A DNA stretch of 64,000 nt from Synechocystis sp. PCC 6714 (GTDB lineage: Bacteria > Cyanobacteriota > Cyanobacteriia > Cyanobacteriales > Microcystaceae): NCBI RefSeq assembly GCF_000478825.2, contig NZ_CP007542.1, positions 1,488,001 through 1,552,000 of the forward strand, in the 5' to 3' direction. Under the pieces are notes generated by a model. It was given only the letters and a program-made list of their open reading frames with translations, had not been told where the DNA came from and did not search any database. How positions within the stretch are numbered: the stretch's first letter is position 1; every line of letters begins with the position of its first letter. Below are positions 20,464 through 30,062 of the stretch, in pieces. The position numbers were made by a program, and so were the translations under genes.

Positions 20464-21002
20464 GCTGTCAGGTTGGTGTCGATGGATAAAAAGGCGAGAC
20501 CAGAGGAATGCCTTATTTGCCCGTGGATATTGATCACAATCATTTTCCTTCAAGTTTAACCATCTCTGCAAGTTTGCCCTCCCAAGAACCAGCTCCCATC
20601 ATCATGGTTCGGGCAATGGTTTGCTCCTTTAGTCCCCATTGCCTGGCTTTGGAGGTAAACAACTAAAAACTTGCTCCAAAAGTTCAATTACCTATGAATG
20701 TCGTCACTGGAAATAGAATAATTAGTCATAGCTGCAATGTTCATTGACTTGTCAAAAACCAATGGGATTATTAGGCGGATGTCCTATTTTTAACGCTCCC
20801 CCATTGGCTTGAGGAAGACAAAAGAAGATTACTGTTTGCAAAGCTCTGGGCTAAAGGATAACGCAATCATTGTGGCGAGATTTTTAAAGTTAGAAGTCCC
20901 CGATGTCAGCAATCAAACCAATAAACAGAAAAAACTGTATACAATACCGTTGGGAATTCTATTGTTGACTACATTTTTTCGTATTTTGTTTTCTCAGTTA
21001 CA
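20464..21002. other. Divergent intergenic region, clpR / cytochrome b561
   Basis: This 539-bp gap separates two divergent genes. It holds an 8-base perfect inverted repeat, CCAATGGG at 20759-20766 and CCCATTGG at 20800-20807, that could form a hairpin with a 33-base loop in the leader of the cytochrome gene. A TTG-initiated frame at 20809-21006 (65 codons, hydrophobic C-terminus) ends in an ATGA overlap with the cytochrome gene but lacks a good start. I see no RNA gene. Confidence 0.4.
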
Positions 21003-21593
21003 ATGAGCTCATCACCATTAGATCAAATACAGAAACGTAAACCAAGGTTAAATTCCCCCTTTCAGTCACTGATGCGAATCCATTGGTGGATGGCGGCCTG
21101 CTACGTAGTTCTATTTTGTACAGGCCCTTTGATGGTTAGGTTGGAGAGGGGACAGTTTTTACGCAGTGAATTATACGATGTCCACAAGTCCATTGGCGTA
21201 TTGACCATGGCACTACTAACTTGGCGAATTTTGACACTATTACGGGTTTGGTGGCGAAAATATACGAAACGTATACCTAAATTGTCTCCAGCTTGGTGGG
21301 GAACTTTGAGTCTACACCTCAGCTTATATGTCTTCATGTGGGCAGTGCCAATTTCTGGATTTCTGTTGTCAAATTCCTTTAAGGCCAACAATGTTAAATT
21401 TTTGGGGATTACATTGCCAGATATTTTTCCTGAAAACGAAGCAATGATAGAAATTGGCCGCAATGCCCATTTCTGGTTGGCTTATACTTTCCTAGCTTTC
21501 ATTGTCATACACATGCTTAATTATCGGAAGGTGATCAAAGCTAATTGGCGCAGGTGGGCCAATTTTGTCCGCAAATTTCAACAACTTACCTAA
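21003..21593 (+). CDS. Cytochrome b561-like membrane protein
   Basis: This 196-residue protein has four membrane spans with histidines placed to bind two b-type hemes: RIHWWMAACYV (span 1), LYDVHKSIGVLTMALLTWRI (span 2), LSLHLSLYVFMWAVPISGFLL (span 3) and NAHFWLAYTFLAFIVIHMLNY (span 4). This is the bacterial b561 / Ni-Fe hydrogenase b-type family. It probably moves electrons between quinones and an acceptor in the plasma or thylakoid membrane; E. coli CybB can act as superoxide:ubiquinone oxidoreductase. The next gene, 27 bp downstream, encodes a split small membrane protein that may be co-expressed. Confidence 0.85.
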   Translation: MSSSPLDQIQKRKPRLNSPFQSLMRIHWWMAACYVVLFCTGPLMVRLERGQFLRSELYDVHKSIGVLTMALLTWRILTLLRVWWRKYTKRIPKLSPAWWGTLSLHLSLYVFMWAVPISGFLLSNSFKANNVKFLGITLPDIFPENEAMIEIGRNAHFWLAYTFLAFIVIHMLNYRKVIKANWRRWANFVRKFQQLT

Positions 21594-21620
21594 ATTTTTC
21601 ACTCAAAAACTAGCGCTATT

Positions 21621-21936
21621 ATGCCCAACTTTCTGGTCAGACTATCTGCCATCATGGGAATGGGGTTAGGAGCAATGGTTGCCATTGTGAGTGGGGCCTG
21701 GGGGGTTATGCATATGGCGCATTTGACGGAAGCTAACATCCTGGTGCAACGGAAGGCACGCCAATCTTCCGCCCCTAGGGCAGATTACCTTCATAGCCGG
21801 AAGCCGGGAAATGACCCACCGTATTAACGTCTTTGCTGAAGGTCTATGGGCGTTGGGAGGCGGTATTTTGTACATCAACTGCCTATCCCTGTTACAGCAA
21901 ACAAAGGTCAATAACAGTGGCGATCGCCAGGGTTAA
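21621..21936 (+). pseudogene. Small membrane protein split by a +1 frameshift
   Basis: Two frames together look like one small protein. Frame one starts at ATG 21621 with a membrane segment (IMGMGLGAMVAIVSGAWGVM) and continues through AHLTEANILVQRKARQ. In frame it then becomes low-quality sequence and stops near 21827. In the +1 frame the sequence continues as NLPPLGQITFIAGSREM, then HRINVFAEGLWALGGGILYI, a second hydrophobic stretch, and stops at 21934-21936. An extra base around 21757-21780, perhaps in the CCCC run of CGCCCCTAG, would explain it. The joined product would be about 105 residues with two membrane spans. It may be a pseudogene, a sequencing error or a programmed frameshift. The family is unknown to me. 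Confidence 0.55.
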
Positions 21937-21942
21937 ATCATC

Positions 21943-22782
21943 TTAAATATCAGCATGGCCAGTGAAAACCCGTTGGGCGGGGCCGGTCATATAGAGGCGA
22001 TTATCCTGGACAGACCATTCAATCTCCAGATTGCCGCCGGGTAACTCCACCGTACAATGGCGATCGCCTTTGCCCGTCAACACCGCCGCCACCACCGTAG
22101 CGCAGGCCCCCGTCCCACAGGCCAAAGTAATACCCGCTCCCCGTTCCCAAACCCGCATTTTCAGGCGATCGCCGGCTAAGACCTGGATAAACTCCGTGTT
22201 AGTACGCTGGGGAAATTGGGGATGGTTTTCAAACAAAGGACCAATCTCCGTCAAATTAAGACTGTCCACATCATCCACAAAGGTCAAACAATGGGGATTG
22301 CCCATGCTGACACAGGTCACAGCCCAGGTTTTTCCCGCCACTTCTAGGGGTAGATCCACCACCTTTTCCCCCGGTTGGGCTAGGGTGGTGGGAATAGTTT
22401 CCGCTAACAATTGGGGTTCCCCCATATCCACCTTCACCTGGCCATCGGCCAACAGTTGGGGCGTAATTGTCCCCGCTAAAGTGTGGATGCGATAGGTTTT
22501 TTCCTCCAGCCCTTCCAAATCGGCCAAAAACTTGGCTAAACAACGAATACCATTGCCGCACATCTCCGGCTCTGAGCCATCGGAATTAAAAATCCGCATG
22601 GTGTAATCCGTTTCCCCTTGCCCCGGCAAAGCAAAAATTACCCCGTCCGCCCCAACACCAAAATGGCGATCGCACAGTAGTTGGGCTTGGTCTGGGGTCA
22701 AGCAGGGAGTAGCGCTCTGACGGTTGTCTACCAAAATAAAATCGTTGCCGAGACCGTGGTATTTGCTGAAGCTAAGGGCCAT
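21943..22782 (-). CDS. dapF: Diaminopimelate epimerase
   Basis: DapF interconverts LL- and meso-diaminopimelate in the lysine and peptidoglycan pathways. Both catalytic cysteines are present, one in [13 protein letters not shown] near residue 75 and one in [10 protein letters not shown] near residue 222. The N-terminal [16 protein letters not shown] and the 279-residue length are typical. The stop lies only 7 bp from the end of the split small gene on the opposite strand, so transcription is convergent there. Upstream, the GST gene is divergent with about 80 bp between starts. Confidence 0.96.
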   Translation of the reverse strand: MALSFSKYHGLGNDFILVDNRQSATPCLTPDQAQLLCDRHFGVGADGVIFALPGQGETDYTMRIFNSDGSEPEMCGNGIRCLAKFLADLEGLEEKTYRIHTLAGTITPQLLADGQVKVDMGEPQLLAETIPTTLAQPGEKVVDLPLEVAGKTWAVTCVSMGNPHCLTFVDDVDSLNLTEIGPLFENHPQFPQRTNTEFIQVLAGDRLKMRVWERGAGITLACGTGACATVVAAVLTGKGDRHCTVELPGGNLEIEWSVQDNRLYMTGPAQRVFTGHADI

Positions 22783-22863
22783 GGGTAAAGAATGAAGTCG
22801 TGCTATGTTGGGTTGGGACCAGGGGTCCCCCTTGATTGTACACCTACTGCCGAAACCCCCACT

Positions 22864-23670
22864 ATGCTTGAACTTTACCAGTTTGAACTATCCCAATATT
22901 CGGAAAAAGTCCGCCTCATTCTCGACTTTAAGGGTTTGGATTATCGGACAGTGGAAGTGGTGCCAGGGGTTGGTCAGTTGGACTTGCTCCGCCTTTCTGG
23001 ACAAACCAAAGTGCCGGTGCTCAAGGATGGGGAGATTGTCATTGCTGACTCAACGGAAATTGCTCTGTACCTAGACCGTAAATATCCCGAAAATCCCCTT
23101 CTGCCCCACGATCCTGTGCAACGGGGTCAATGTTTGCTGATGGAAGAATGGGCCGACGAATCCATCGGGCTGAAAGGTCGGGTAGCTATGGTGGGGGCAT
23201 TGAACCAAAATCCTGGTTTGCGGGCTTCTATTTTACCTAAACAAACCCCTGGTATTTTTAAAAATCTAGTCACGGCGGTGCCCCCGGCTATGTTAGACCT
23301 CCTGGGTAGTGGGGTTGGTTTCGGTGGCGATGCGGTCAAGGAAGCAATGCGGGGTTTACATCAGGATTTGGAGGCTTTAACTTTAATTCTGCAACATCAA
23401 CCTTATCTAATCGGCGATCGCCCGACTTTGGCGGACTTAACCGTGGCGGCGTTGAGTATGGTGATTAAAATTCCCGGTGGCGATTATTTAAACATTGCCC
23501 AGGAACTAAAGGGTAAAGGCATTCCCGGTTTGGCGGATAACAGTGCCTACAGTGTATTTTTTGAATGGCGCGATCGCCTTTATCGAGAATATCGGCGCAG
23601 TCATCGGCAGAGCAATAACGGCGGCGGCAGCGGTGATAGTGGTTCCCCCACCACCATTAACATCGAGTAA
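22864..23670 (+). CDS. Glutathione S-transferase family protein
   Basis: From the ATG at 22864 the 268-residue protein starts with a thioredoxin-like GST N-terminal domain: [17 protein letters not shown], a cis-Pro in [10 protein letters not shown], and [10 protein letters not shown] for glutathione contact. A helical C-terminal domain follows with the [14 protein letters not shown] signature that caps the hydrophobic core. The position that usually carries the catalytic Ser/Cys/Tyr reads SQYSEKV. The tail is Gly/Asn/Ser-rich and probably flexible. A longer frame from 22792 would overlap the dapF promoter region and is not family-like. The substrate is unknown. Confidence 0.88.
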   Translation: MLELYQFELSQYSEKVRLILDFKGLDYRTVEVVPGVGQLDLLRLSGQTKVPVLKDGEIVIADSTEIALYLDRKYPENPLLPHDPVQRGQCLLMEEWADESIGLKGRVAMVGALNQNPGLRASILPKQTPGIFKNLVTAVPPAMLDLLGSGVGFGGDAVKEAMRGLHQDLEALTLILQHQPYLIGDRPTLADLTVAALSMVIKIPGGDYLNIAQELKGKGIPGLADNSAYSVFFEWRDRLYREYRRSHRQSNNGGGSGDSGSPTTINIE

Positions 23671-23700
23671 ATGGTCTCAGACCACACTATTTTCCCTACA

Positions 23701-25626
23701 CTATTGTCCAAAGGGAGGGCGGTAATTTAGCTGGAAATATAAGCCGTCATTTTGCCAATTGCCGGTTAAATTATCCAACTTCACCACGGGAATGCCGTAG
23801 TCAAACCGGAAGCTAAGTCCAGTCATACCCAAAATATCGCGCCAGATAATGCCCAATCCAGGGCCCACCAGCACAGAATTAGGAGGCAGTTGGGTGGGGT
23901 TGCCAGCACTGTTCCACACCGCCCCAAAATCCACAAAGGGAGCTAGTTCAAACACTGATCGGTTCTCTCCGTCCCGGGCTAAAGTAATACGATTTTCCAC
24001 CGAGAGGCGAATGCCATTGTCAGCGGAACGGGCATTTTGGCGATAGCCCCGCAGGGATTGTCCCCCACCGATAATAAACAGATAATCCGGTAGTAGACTA
24101 TCGGGGGTGAGCTGCAAATCCGCCTGCACAATGAGCAGGTTATTATCGTCCAATCTTTGCAAGCGCTGGGCTTGCCCCAACCAACTGAAAAACTCTCCGC
24201 TGGGCTGGGGACTGGGATTGGTGGTGGCATCAAATAGTCCTGTGCCCAGGTTCATTTGGGAGCGGAAAAACCATAGCCCCCCCGGATCCCGTAGGGTATA
24301 GTCTTGGCCAAACTGAAATACACTAGTGCGGCTGATATTGGTTAAATCGGGACGATTAAGCCCCAGGGTACGACCGTCTTGGTAACGGAAACCAAAGCTA
24401 AGGGCAAACTCATCTGTCAAAGATGTCCAGAGGGGTTGGCGATAACTGATTTCGTAGAGGGGGTTACTGCCGGTGATATTGAACACATCGAAGGGGGACT
24501 GGGTGATGCGAGTCCAAGTGGGTACAAAGCGTAATTGCAGAGTACCGTCGGTGGGATTGAGGGGAACCCGATAGTTAAAATCGAGGATGTCTAAACCCCC
24601 TGTAGTGGAAACGTAGTAGCTCCCCGACAGGCGATCGCCAAGGCCAGTGAGATTTTTATAGTCCAAGTTAATGCCGACCCGTTCACTGCCCAAACTGATG
24701 GGGGAATAGTTATCAAAGCTGAGGTTGGCACTGAAGGGGAAAGCCTCCTCCACCGTGACGGATAAATTACTCAGACCCACCTTACCCGTGGGCAAAAGAC
24801 TACCTTGCACCTTCTTCAGCATGGGATTAATCTGCAACAGCCGCAGACTTTCCTCCAACTCGCCAACATTGACGGGGCTACGAACTCCCCGGGCCACCCG
24901 GTCACAAATATAGGCCGGGCGCAAACGACCCCGACCCCGCACTTGGATGGATTCCACCTGACCTTCCACCACTTGAATTGGTTGTTGTATAAATCCTGAC
25001 TCCGGATTTTGGTTCGGCTCCATCGGTTTGGCGATCGCCTGGGAAGTGATGTAACCGCGATTGATGTATAGCTGGGTAATGCCGTCTACTAAGCCTTGGT
25101 ATAAAACTTCAAACTCCGCCGCCGTCAAATCCGGGGCGATGGTGAGGAGAGCCTTGGTGCTGGGGGGAGCCGTTTGCCAAGGTTGGAGGGCCGGTAGAGT
25201 TAATAACTCCGAAGCCGAAAATACCGTCATGCCCAGTAGATTAACTTCCACAGGCGTGCCATCCACCGAAGCTTTTAACAGAGGTATTGTCGCCCCGGCG
25301 GCTAGAGCGGAAGGGCTAAAGCCACAGGTGTCCACCGCTTCGTCTTGGGAGGGGGCAGATTCAGTACCTAAATTCAATGGGGGGGAGGAAGGAGATAGAT
25401 CTACATCATCTTCCGAAGGTAACGGTTGCACCGGTGGGGTGGGAACCTGCCCTTGGCTGAGAAAAAATCCTTTTTGACTGAGGGCTCCTGGATCTCCACT
25501 CTGCTCAATAACATTAAGGGCAAGGGGGGAGGTAATACTCAAATTTTCAGCCAGAGCCCGGCCGCCCATCAGCAGGGGCAGGGAAAAGCACAATGTCAAT
25601 TGCAGGGCATAACGGCAACTCAACAT
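23701..25626 (-). CDS. ShlB/FhaC-type (TpsB) outer membrane transporter
   Basis: This 641-residue protein has a signal peptide (LQLTLCFSLPLLMGGRALA) and a Pro/Ser-rich linker. Two POTRA domains follow, including the POTRA_2-like ITQLYINRGYITSQA region and GELEESLRLLQINPMLKKV. The C-terminal 16-strand barrel ends in LYFQLNYRPPFGQ, with the conserved lid-loop motif VRFDY-like segment FRFDYGIPV. This is the transporter of a two-partner secretion system. No large TpsA exoprotein gene lies beside it, so its cargo must be elsewhere, or it may serve another outer membrane role, as suggested for several cyanobacterial members. It converges on the GST gene with a 30-bp gap. Confidence 0.88.
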   Translation of the reverse strand: MLSCRYALQLTLCFSLPLLMGGRALAENLSITSPLALNVIEQSGDPGALSQKGFFLSQGQVPTPPVQPLPSEDDVDLSPSSPPLNLGTESAPSQDEAVDTCGFSPSALAAGATIPLLKASVDGTPVEVNLLGMTVFSASELLTLPALQPWQTAPPSTKALLTIAPDLTAAEFEVLYQGLVDGITQLYINRGYITSQAIAKPMEPNQNPESGFIQQPIQVVEGQVESIQVRGRGRLRPAYICDRVARGVRSPVNVGELEESLRLLQINPMLKKVQGSLLPTGKVGLSNLSVTVEEAFPFSANLSFDNYSPISLGSERVGINLDYKNLTGLGDRLSGSYYVSTTGGLDILDFNYRVPLNPTDGTLQLRFVPTWTRITQSPFDVFNITGSNPLYEISYRQPLWTSLTDEFALSFGFRYQDGRTLGLNRPDLTNISRTSVFQFGQDYTLRDPGGLWFFRSQMNLGTGLFDATTNPSPQPSGEFFSWLGQAQRLQRLDDNNLLIVQADLQLTPDSLLPDYLFIIGGGQSLRGYRQNARSADNGIRLSVENRITLARDGENRSVFELAPFVDFGAVWNSAGNPTQLPPNSVLVGPGLGIIWRDILGMTGLSFRFDYGIPVVKLDNLTGNWQNDGLYFQLNYRPPFGQ

Positions 25627-26023
25627 AGCCCTGGTAATCTCCGGTAATTGACGGATCAGAATGGAAGTCTAGGAACTATTCAGTTAAAGTTTAGAGGAGA
25701 TATCCACCCCTCCGGCCATGATATTAGACGGATTACAGCCATAGGATGGTTTCAACAGAACTTTAACAGTATTATCGGTTTTTGTCAGCCCCGGTGGGGA
25801 ACAACCAAAATGTGTCCAATCGCTGCCTATGGAAAGTTCTGATCGGGATTTTTTGCCCATGGCTTTGAGCCCAATTTTTTCACCAGTGGTGCTTTGCTAG
25901 GGGTTGATAACAATGGACAATGGGAAAACTGAGTTTGTGGCGGTGGATTGGCCCTAGGCTGGTGCCCAATGGTCTTAATCATGATCATCCCGTCCTATCT
26001 TTTTCCCTTGAGAGTGTTAACCC
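25627..26023. other. Divergent intergenic region, TpsB / exopolyphosphatase
   Basis: The 397-bp gap separates two divergent genes and must contain both promoters. Short frames exist on both strands but show no family features or good starts. I see no RNA gene, repeat or clear operator. Confidence 0.4.
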
Positions 26024-27646
26024 ATGGCTCCTTCCCCTGCCCAGATTGTTGACCCCTGCATGTTGGCAGCGATCGACATTGGTACCAACTCCGTTCACAT
26101 GGTCATTGTCCGCATTGATCCAGTTTTGGCCACCTTTACCATTGTGGCCCGGGAAAAAGATACTGTTCGCCTTGGCGATCGGGACCCCCAATCCAATAAC
26201 CTCACCCCAGCAGCGATGAATCGGGCGATCGCCGCTTTGAAACGTTGTGTGGAATTGGCCAAGGGCTTGGAAGTGGAAAATATTATCGCTGTGGCCACCA
26301 GTGCTACTAGGGAAGCAAAAAATGGCCAGGATTTTCTCACCCGGGTGCAAACGGAAGTGGGGCTAACGGTGGATTTAATTTCCGGCCCCGAGGAAGCCCG
26401 GCGGATTTACCTAGGGGTCTTTTCCTGTATGGATTTCCACGAAGTTCCCCATGTAATGATCGACATTGGTGGCGGTTCTACGGAGCTAATTTTGGCCGAT
26501 CGCCGGGATGTAAGGTTTTTAAGCAGTACCAAAGTGGGAGCGGTACGGCTCACCCAAGACTTTGTCCACAGCGATCCCATTGATGCCACCGAATTGGCCG
26601 TGTTGCGGGCCTATGTGCGGGGCATGCTGGAACGCCCAGTGGATGAGATTAAACAACGGCTCAAGGGAGGGGAAAAAGCTCAATTGGTGGGCACTTCCGG
26701 CACCATTGAAACCATCGCCACCATGACCGCTTTGCAAAAACAAAAAGAAGTTCCCAATCCCATTCAGGGTTACAGCATTGGCCAAAAAGATGTGGAGGAA
26801 TGGGTCAAAAAATTGGCTGGTCTCAACTGCCAAGAGCGATTTGAAGTAGCGGGCCTGTCCGATCGCCGGGCGGAGATTATTTTGCCGGGGGCGGTGATTT
26901 TGCTCGAAGCCATGGCCATGCTGGAGTTGGACAGCATCACCATCTGTGAGCGGGCTTTGCGGGAAGGCATGATTGTCGATTGGATGCTTACCCATGGCCT
27001 AATCCAAGACCGGATGCGTTTCCAGGGAGAAATCCGCCAACGGGGGGTACTAAAAATTGCCCGCAAATACCAGGTGGATCTAGGCTTTGGACAAAGGGTC
27101 GCCCAATTTGCCACCAGCTTTTTCGATCAACTGCGGGGAGTATTGCACCATTGGGGCGAAACGGAACGGGAATGGCTCTGGGCCGCCGCTATTTTGCACA
27201 ACTGCGGCACCTACATCAGTCATTCCGCCCACCACAAACATTCATACTATTTAATTCGCAACGCCGAATTGCTGGGTTACACAGAAATTGAACTGGAGTT
27301 AATTGCCAATATTGCCCGCTACCACCGCCGCAGTAAACCGAAAAAACGCCACGAAGATTACATAAAATTGTCCGAACCCCATCGTTTAGCAGTGCGGCAA
27401 TTGAGTTCTTTGCTACGCTTAGCCGTAGCATTAGACCGTCGACAGGTGGGAGCCATTGAAAGCTTTGACTGTCAGTATGATCAAGATAAACGGCAGTTAC
27501 ATTTGCATATTACGCCCAAAGATCCTGACGATGACTGTGCCTTAGAACTGTGGAATTTGGATTATAAAAAAGTCATTTTTGAAGAGGAATTTAACACTAA
27601 AGTAGTGACAACCCTAGCAATTTTGCTCAGATCCAGTCAGGGTTAG
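26024..27646 (+). CDS. ppx: Exopolyphosphatase, Ppx/GppA family
   Basis: Ppx removes phosphate from the ends of polyphosphate; GppA relatives also act on pppGpp. The 540-residue protein has the ASKHA-type ATPase motifs LAAIDIGTNSVHMVIVR near residue 14 and VMIDIGGGSTELIL near 145, with TSGTIETIA near 225. A C-terminal HD-type domain follows from about residue 330 (AAILHNCGTYIS, YHRRSKPKK), the long form found in E. coli Ppx. It is cytoplasmic. The gene is preceded by a large gap and followed by 180 bp and ruvX on the same strand. The start could also be the ATG 12 codons downstream. Confidence 0.93.
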   Translation: MAPSPAQIVDPCMLAAIDIGTNSVHMVIVRIDPVLATFTIVAREKDTVRLGDRDPQSNNLTPAAMNRAIAALKRCVELAKGLEVENIIAVATSATREAKNGQDFLTRVQTEVGLTVDLISGPEEARRIYLGVFSCMDFHEVPHVMIDIGGGSTELILADRRDVRFLSSTKVGAVRLTQDFVHSDPIDATELAVLRAYVRGMLERPVDEIKQRLKGGEKAQLVGTSGTIETIATMTALQKQKEVPNPIQGYSIGQKDVEEWVKKLAGLNCQERFEVAGLSDRRAEIILPGAVILLEAMAMLELDSITICERALREGMIVDWMLTHGLIQDRMRFQGEIRQRGVLKIARKYQVDLGFGQRVAQFATSFFDQLRGVLHHWGETEREWLWAAAILHNCGTYISHSAHHKHSYYLIRNAELLGYTEIELELIANIARYHRRSKPKKRHEDYIKLSEPHRLAVRQLSSLLRLAVALDRRQVGAIESFDCQYDQDKRQLHLHITPKDPDDDCALELWNLDYKKVIFEEEFNTKVVTTLAILLRSSQG

Positions 27647-27702
27647 GAAAAAGTTTGAAATGCCCCCTGGCCTCCCAACTATGTGGGAAATTCAATTCAA
27701 AG

Positions 27703-27735
27703 TCTCCCCGTATTGCCGTTGCTTGGGTGGGGAGA
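27703..27735 (+). terminator. Possible hairpin after exopolyphosphatase
   Basis: TCTCCCC at 27703-27709 and GGGGAGA at 27729-27735 can form a 7-bp stem. No T run follows directly. A second GGGGAGA copy at 27796-27802 is followed by TTTTT and could pair instead. Either the ppx terminator or an attenuator before ruvX. Confidence 0.3.
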
Positions 27736-27827
27736 TGTAGGGGAAAACTTAGACTTTTAAAGCCCTCCCTAAAACTAAACTTTCACCTAAGTTAAGGGGA
27801 GATTTTTCCGGAGTTATTTATGTAGTT

Positions 27828-28286
27828 ATGGCCAAAAAAGTAGCGGCCCTGGGTTTAGATGTAGGGCGAAAACGCATTGGGGTGGCTGGGTGCGATGGCA
27901 CTGGTTTGATTGCCACTGGCATTACCACCATTGTCCGCAGTTCCTACGACCAAGACATTGCCCAGATTAAACAATTGGTGGAAGCACGGAATGTTAATCT
28001 GCTGGTGGTGGGATTGCCCTACACCATGGCGGGGGAGATTGGCAGTCAGGCTAAACAGGTGCAAAAATTTGCCCGACGGGTGGCGGAGCAGTTAAATTTG
28101 CCGGTGGAGTATATGGACGAGCGGTTAAGTTCAGTGGAAGCGGAAAATCAACTCAAAGCCCAAAAGCGTTTTTCTAGCTACAACAAGGGTTTAATTGACC
28201 AACAGGCAGCTCAAATTATTTTGCAACAATGGTTAGACCTCCGGCGGGCTAATTTACAGGAAGATAATGATAACTCTGTCCAATAA
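27828..28286 (+). CDS. ruvX: RuvX/YqgF family RNase H-fold nuclease
   Basis: The 152-residue protein has the YqgF hallmark LGLDVGRKRIGVAG at the N-terminus, VVGLPYTMAGEIG in the middle and YMDERLSSVEAENQL near residue 100. All the acidic residues of the RNase H-like site are in place. Members are called putative pre-16S rRNA nuclease or Holliday junction resolvase; the ribosomal RNA role is better supported in E. coli. It is cytoplasmic. It stands between ppx and an antiporter on the same strand, with 110 bp on the downstream side. Confidence 0.93.
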   Translation: MAKKVAALGLDVGRKRIGVAGCDGTGLIATGITTIVRSSYDQDIAQIKQLVEARNVNLLVVGLPYTMAGEIGSQAKQVQKFARRVAEQLNLPVEYMDERLSSVEAENQLKAQKRFSSYNKGLIDQQAAQIILQQWLDLRRANLQEDNDNSVQ

Positions 28287-28398
28287 AACTAGAGGGTAAC
28301 TGAAAAAATAGTTGCTAGTATTTTTGACATATTGACTAGCCTTTGGCTACGATGGCTATGCCAAACTTGACGTAATTGTTTGCCCTTAAAACTAACTA

Positions 28399-30048
28399 AT
28401 GTTATCTAGTATTATCGCCATTCTTCTGCTGGGTTTTTTCGTGGGGCAAATAGCTCGACGGCTCAAACTACCAGCTTTGGTGGGCATGGTGCTAGTGGGC
28501 ATTATTCTCGGGCCCCAAGTGGGCGATCGCCTGAGTCCGGCCATGTTGGTCTTGGCGGATGATCTACGCACCATAGCAGTGATGGTGATTTTAATGAAAG
28601 CAGGGTTAGGACTAGACCGGGAAAAACTTAAGCAACAGGGTTCCGTTGCCCTCCGATTGGGATTTTTGCCCGCCAGCCTAGAGGCGATCGCCGTGGCGCT
28701 GATGGCTATGGTTCTGTTTCAATTTGACTTTGCCACGGGCTTATTGCTGGGGTGCATTATTGGGGCGGAATCCCCCGCGGTGATCGTCCCCGGTATGTTA
28801 CGGCTCAAAAGTTTAGGCTGGGGAGTGAAAAAAGGTATTCCCGACGCAATTCTGACCGGCAGTGCTTTATCCGATGTCTTGCTTTTATTAGTTTTCAGTT
28901 TACTACTGGCTTTTTTAACCCAGGGGGAAGCAGAGGGTTTTAGGGTGGGGAATATCAGCCTCAGTCCGTTACAGTTATTGCCTTTGCAGATTGTTTTACA
29001 AATTGGTTTGGGGATTGTCTGCGGTGGGGTCATGGCCAAAATTTTGGTATCTTTGTTAGCCAAGCAAAATTGGACGCAAACGGCGGTGCAGGATGGTTTG
29101 GTGGCCGCATCCCTAGCCTTATTTTTAGTAGTATCCGCTACCCAGTTGCCCATTTTTTCTGGTTATTTAGCGGTCATGACCACAGGCTTTTTTCTCATTG
29201 AACTAGATAGTCCTTTGGCCCGGAGATTGCGGGGAAGCTTTGATGGGCTATGGACGATCGCCGAAATTTTTTTATTTGTGCTGTTGGGGGCAAGTATTCA
29301 ATTGTCGGTGTTAGAAAGTAGCTTATTACCGGGCCTGCTCCTGTTAATGGTGGGAACATTGCTGGGAAGGGGATTGGGTTGGTACATTTCCACGTTGGGG
29401 AGTAATTGGAATAATCGGGAAAAATTATTTTTACTGCCGGGAAATTCCGCTAAAGCCACGGTGCAAGCTGCCCTGGGCGCTGTACCACTAACCCAAGGTA
29501 TTGCCGGAGGAGAAGTTATTTTAGCCATGGCGGCCCTATCTATTCTGGTTACTGCACCGTTGGGAGCCTGGGCCATTCCCACCTTTGCCCCCAAGTTATT
29601 GCAGAAAGGGGCAGTGGACCCCACCAAGGTAACCGTTAGTCAATCCTTGACTATTTTGGCCGCAGTGGATACCTCGGCGATCGCCAAATCGGTTTTAACC
29701 AAAGCGGCTGAATTGGCCCGCCGTAATGATGCCAGGGTAATCGTTCTGCACGTAATCCAGTTGGAGGATCCCCCTGGGATGGAAAGGCTACGGGGACAAA
29801 CAAAGGAAATTTTGGCTGATATTCGCCATCAATGGATTGCCACCGAGGGAGTAGTGGCCGAGCAAATTCTCCGCATTGCCCAGGAACAGGGAGCAGGGGA
29901 AATCATCATTGGCAAGCGGGGGCACAGTGTTTTGGATGACCTACTATTGGGTTCCGTTTCCCGATACTTGTTAGAAACCAGCGTTCTACCGGTTATGGTG
30001 GTGGAATTGGAGGATTGGGTTAGGCCATCTCCAGCGCCATTGAGTTAG
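28399..30048 (+). CDS. CPA2-type cation/proton antiporter with USP domain
   Basis: The protein has about 12 membrane spans (residues 1-410), including LLGFFVGQIARRLKLPALVGMV at the start and the paired acidic/Asn region typical of Na+/H+ exchangers (IIGAESPAVIVPGMLRLK, TGSALSDVLLL). A C-terminal universal stress protein domain spans about residues 420-540 (TILAAVDTSAIAKSVL, IIIGKRGHSVLDDLLLGSVSRYLL). The latter ends in the ATP-binding Gly-rich pattern. A plasma membrane or thylakoid Na+ or K+/H+ exchanger is expected. It is followed 14 bp later by a tandem DUF190 gene, probably co-transcribed. Synechocystis has several NhaS proteins; I do not assign which one this is. Confidence 0.85.
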   Translation: MLSSIIAILLLGFFVGQIARRLKLPALVGMVLVGIILGPQVGDRLSPAMLVLADDLRTIAVMVILMKAGLGLDREKLKQQGSVALRLGFLPASLEAIAVALMAMVLFQFDFATGLLLGCIIGAESPAVIVPGMLRLKSLGWGVKKGIPDAILTGSALSDVLLLLVFSLLLAFLTQGEAEGFRVGNISLSPLQLLPLQIVLQIGLGIVCGGVMAKILVSLLAKQNWTQTAVQDGLVAASLALFLVVSATQLPIFSGYLAVMTTGFFLIELDSPLARRLRGSFDGLWTIAEIFLFVLLGASIQLSVLESSLLPGLLLLMVGTLLGRGLGWYISTLGSNWNNREKLFLLPGNSAKATVQAALGAVPLTQGIAGGEVILAMAALSILVTAPLGAWAIPTFAPKLLQKGAVDPTKVTVSQSLTILAAVDTSAIAKSVLTKAAELARRNDARVIVLHVIQLEDPPGMERLRGQTKEILADIRHQWIATEGVVAEQILRIAQEQGAGEIIIGKRGHSVLDDLLLGSVSRYLLETSVLPVMVVELEDWVRPSPAPLS

Positions 30049-30062
30049 GCTAGTCACCGTCC

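Noticed and set aside
23672-23684. Palindrome TGGTCTCAGACCA between GST and TpsB genes
   Set aside because: A one-base loop makes a hairpin unlikely, and no T run follows; short and possibly chance.
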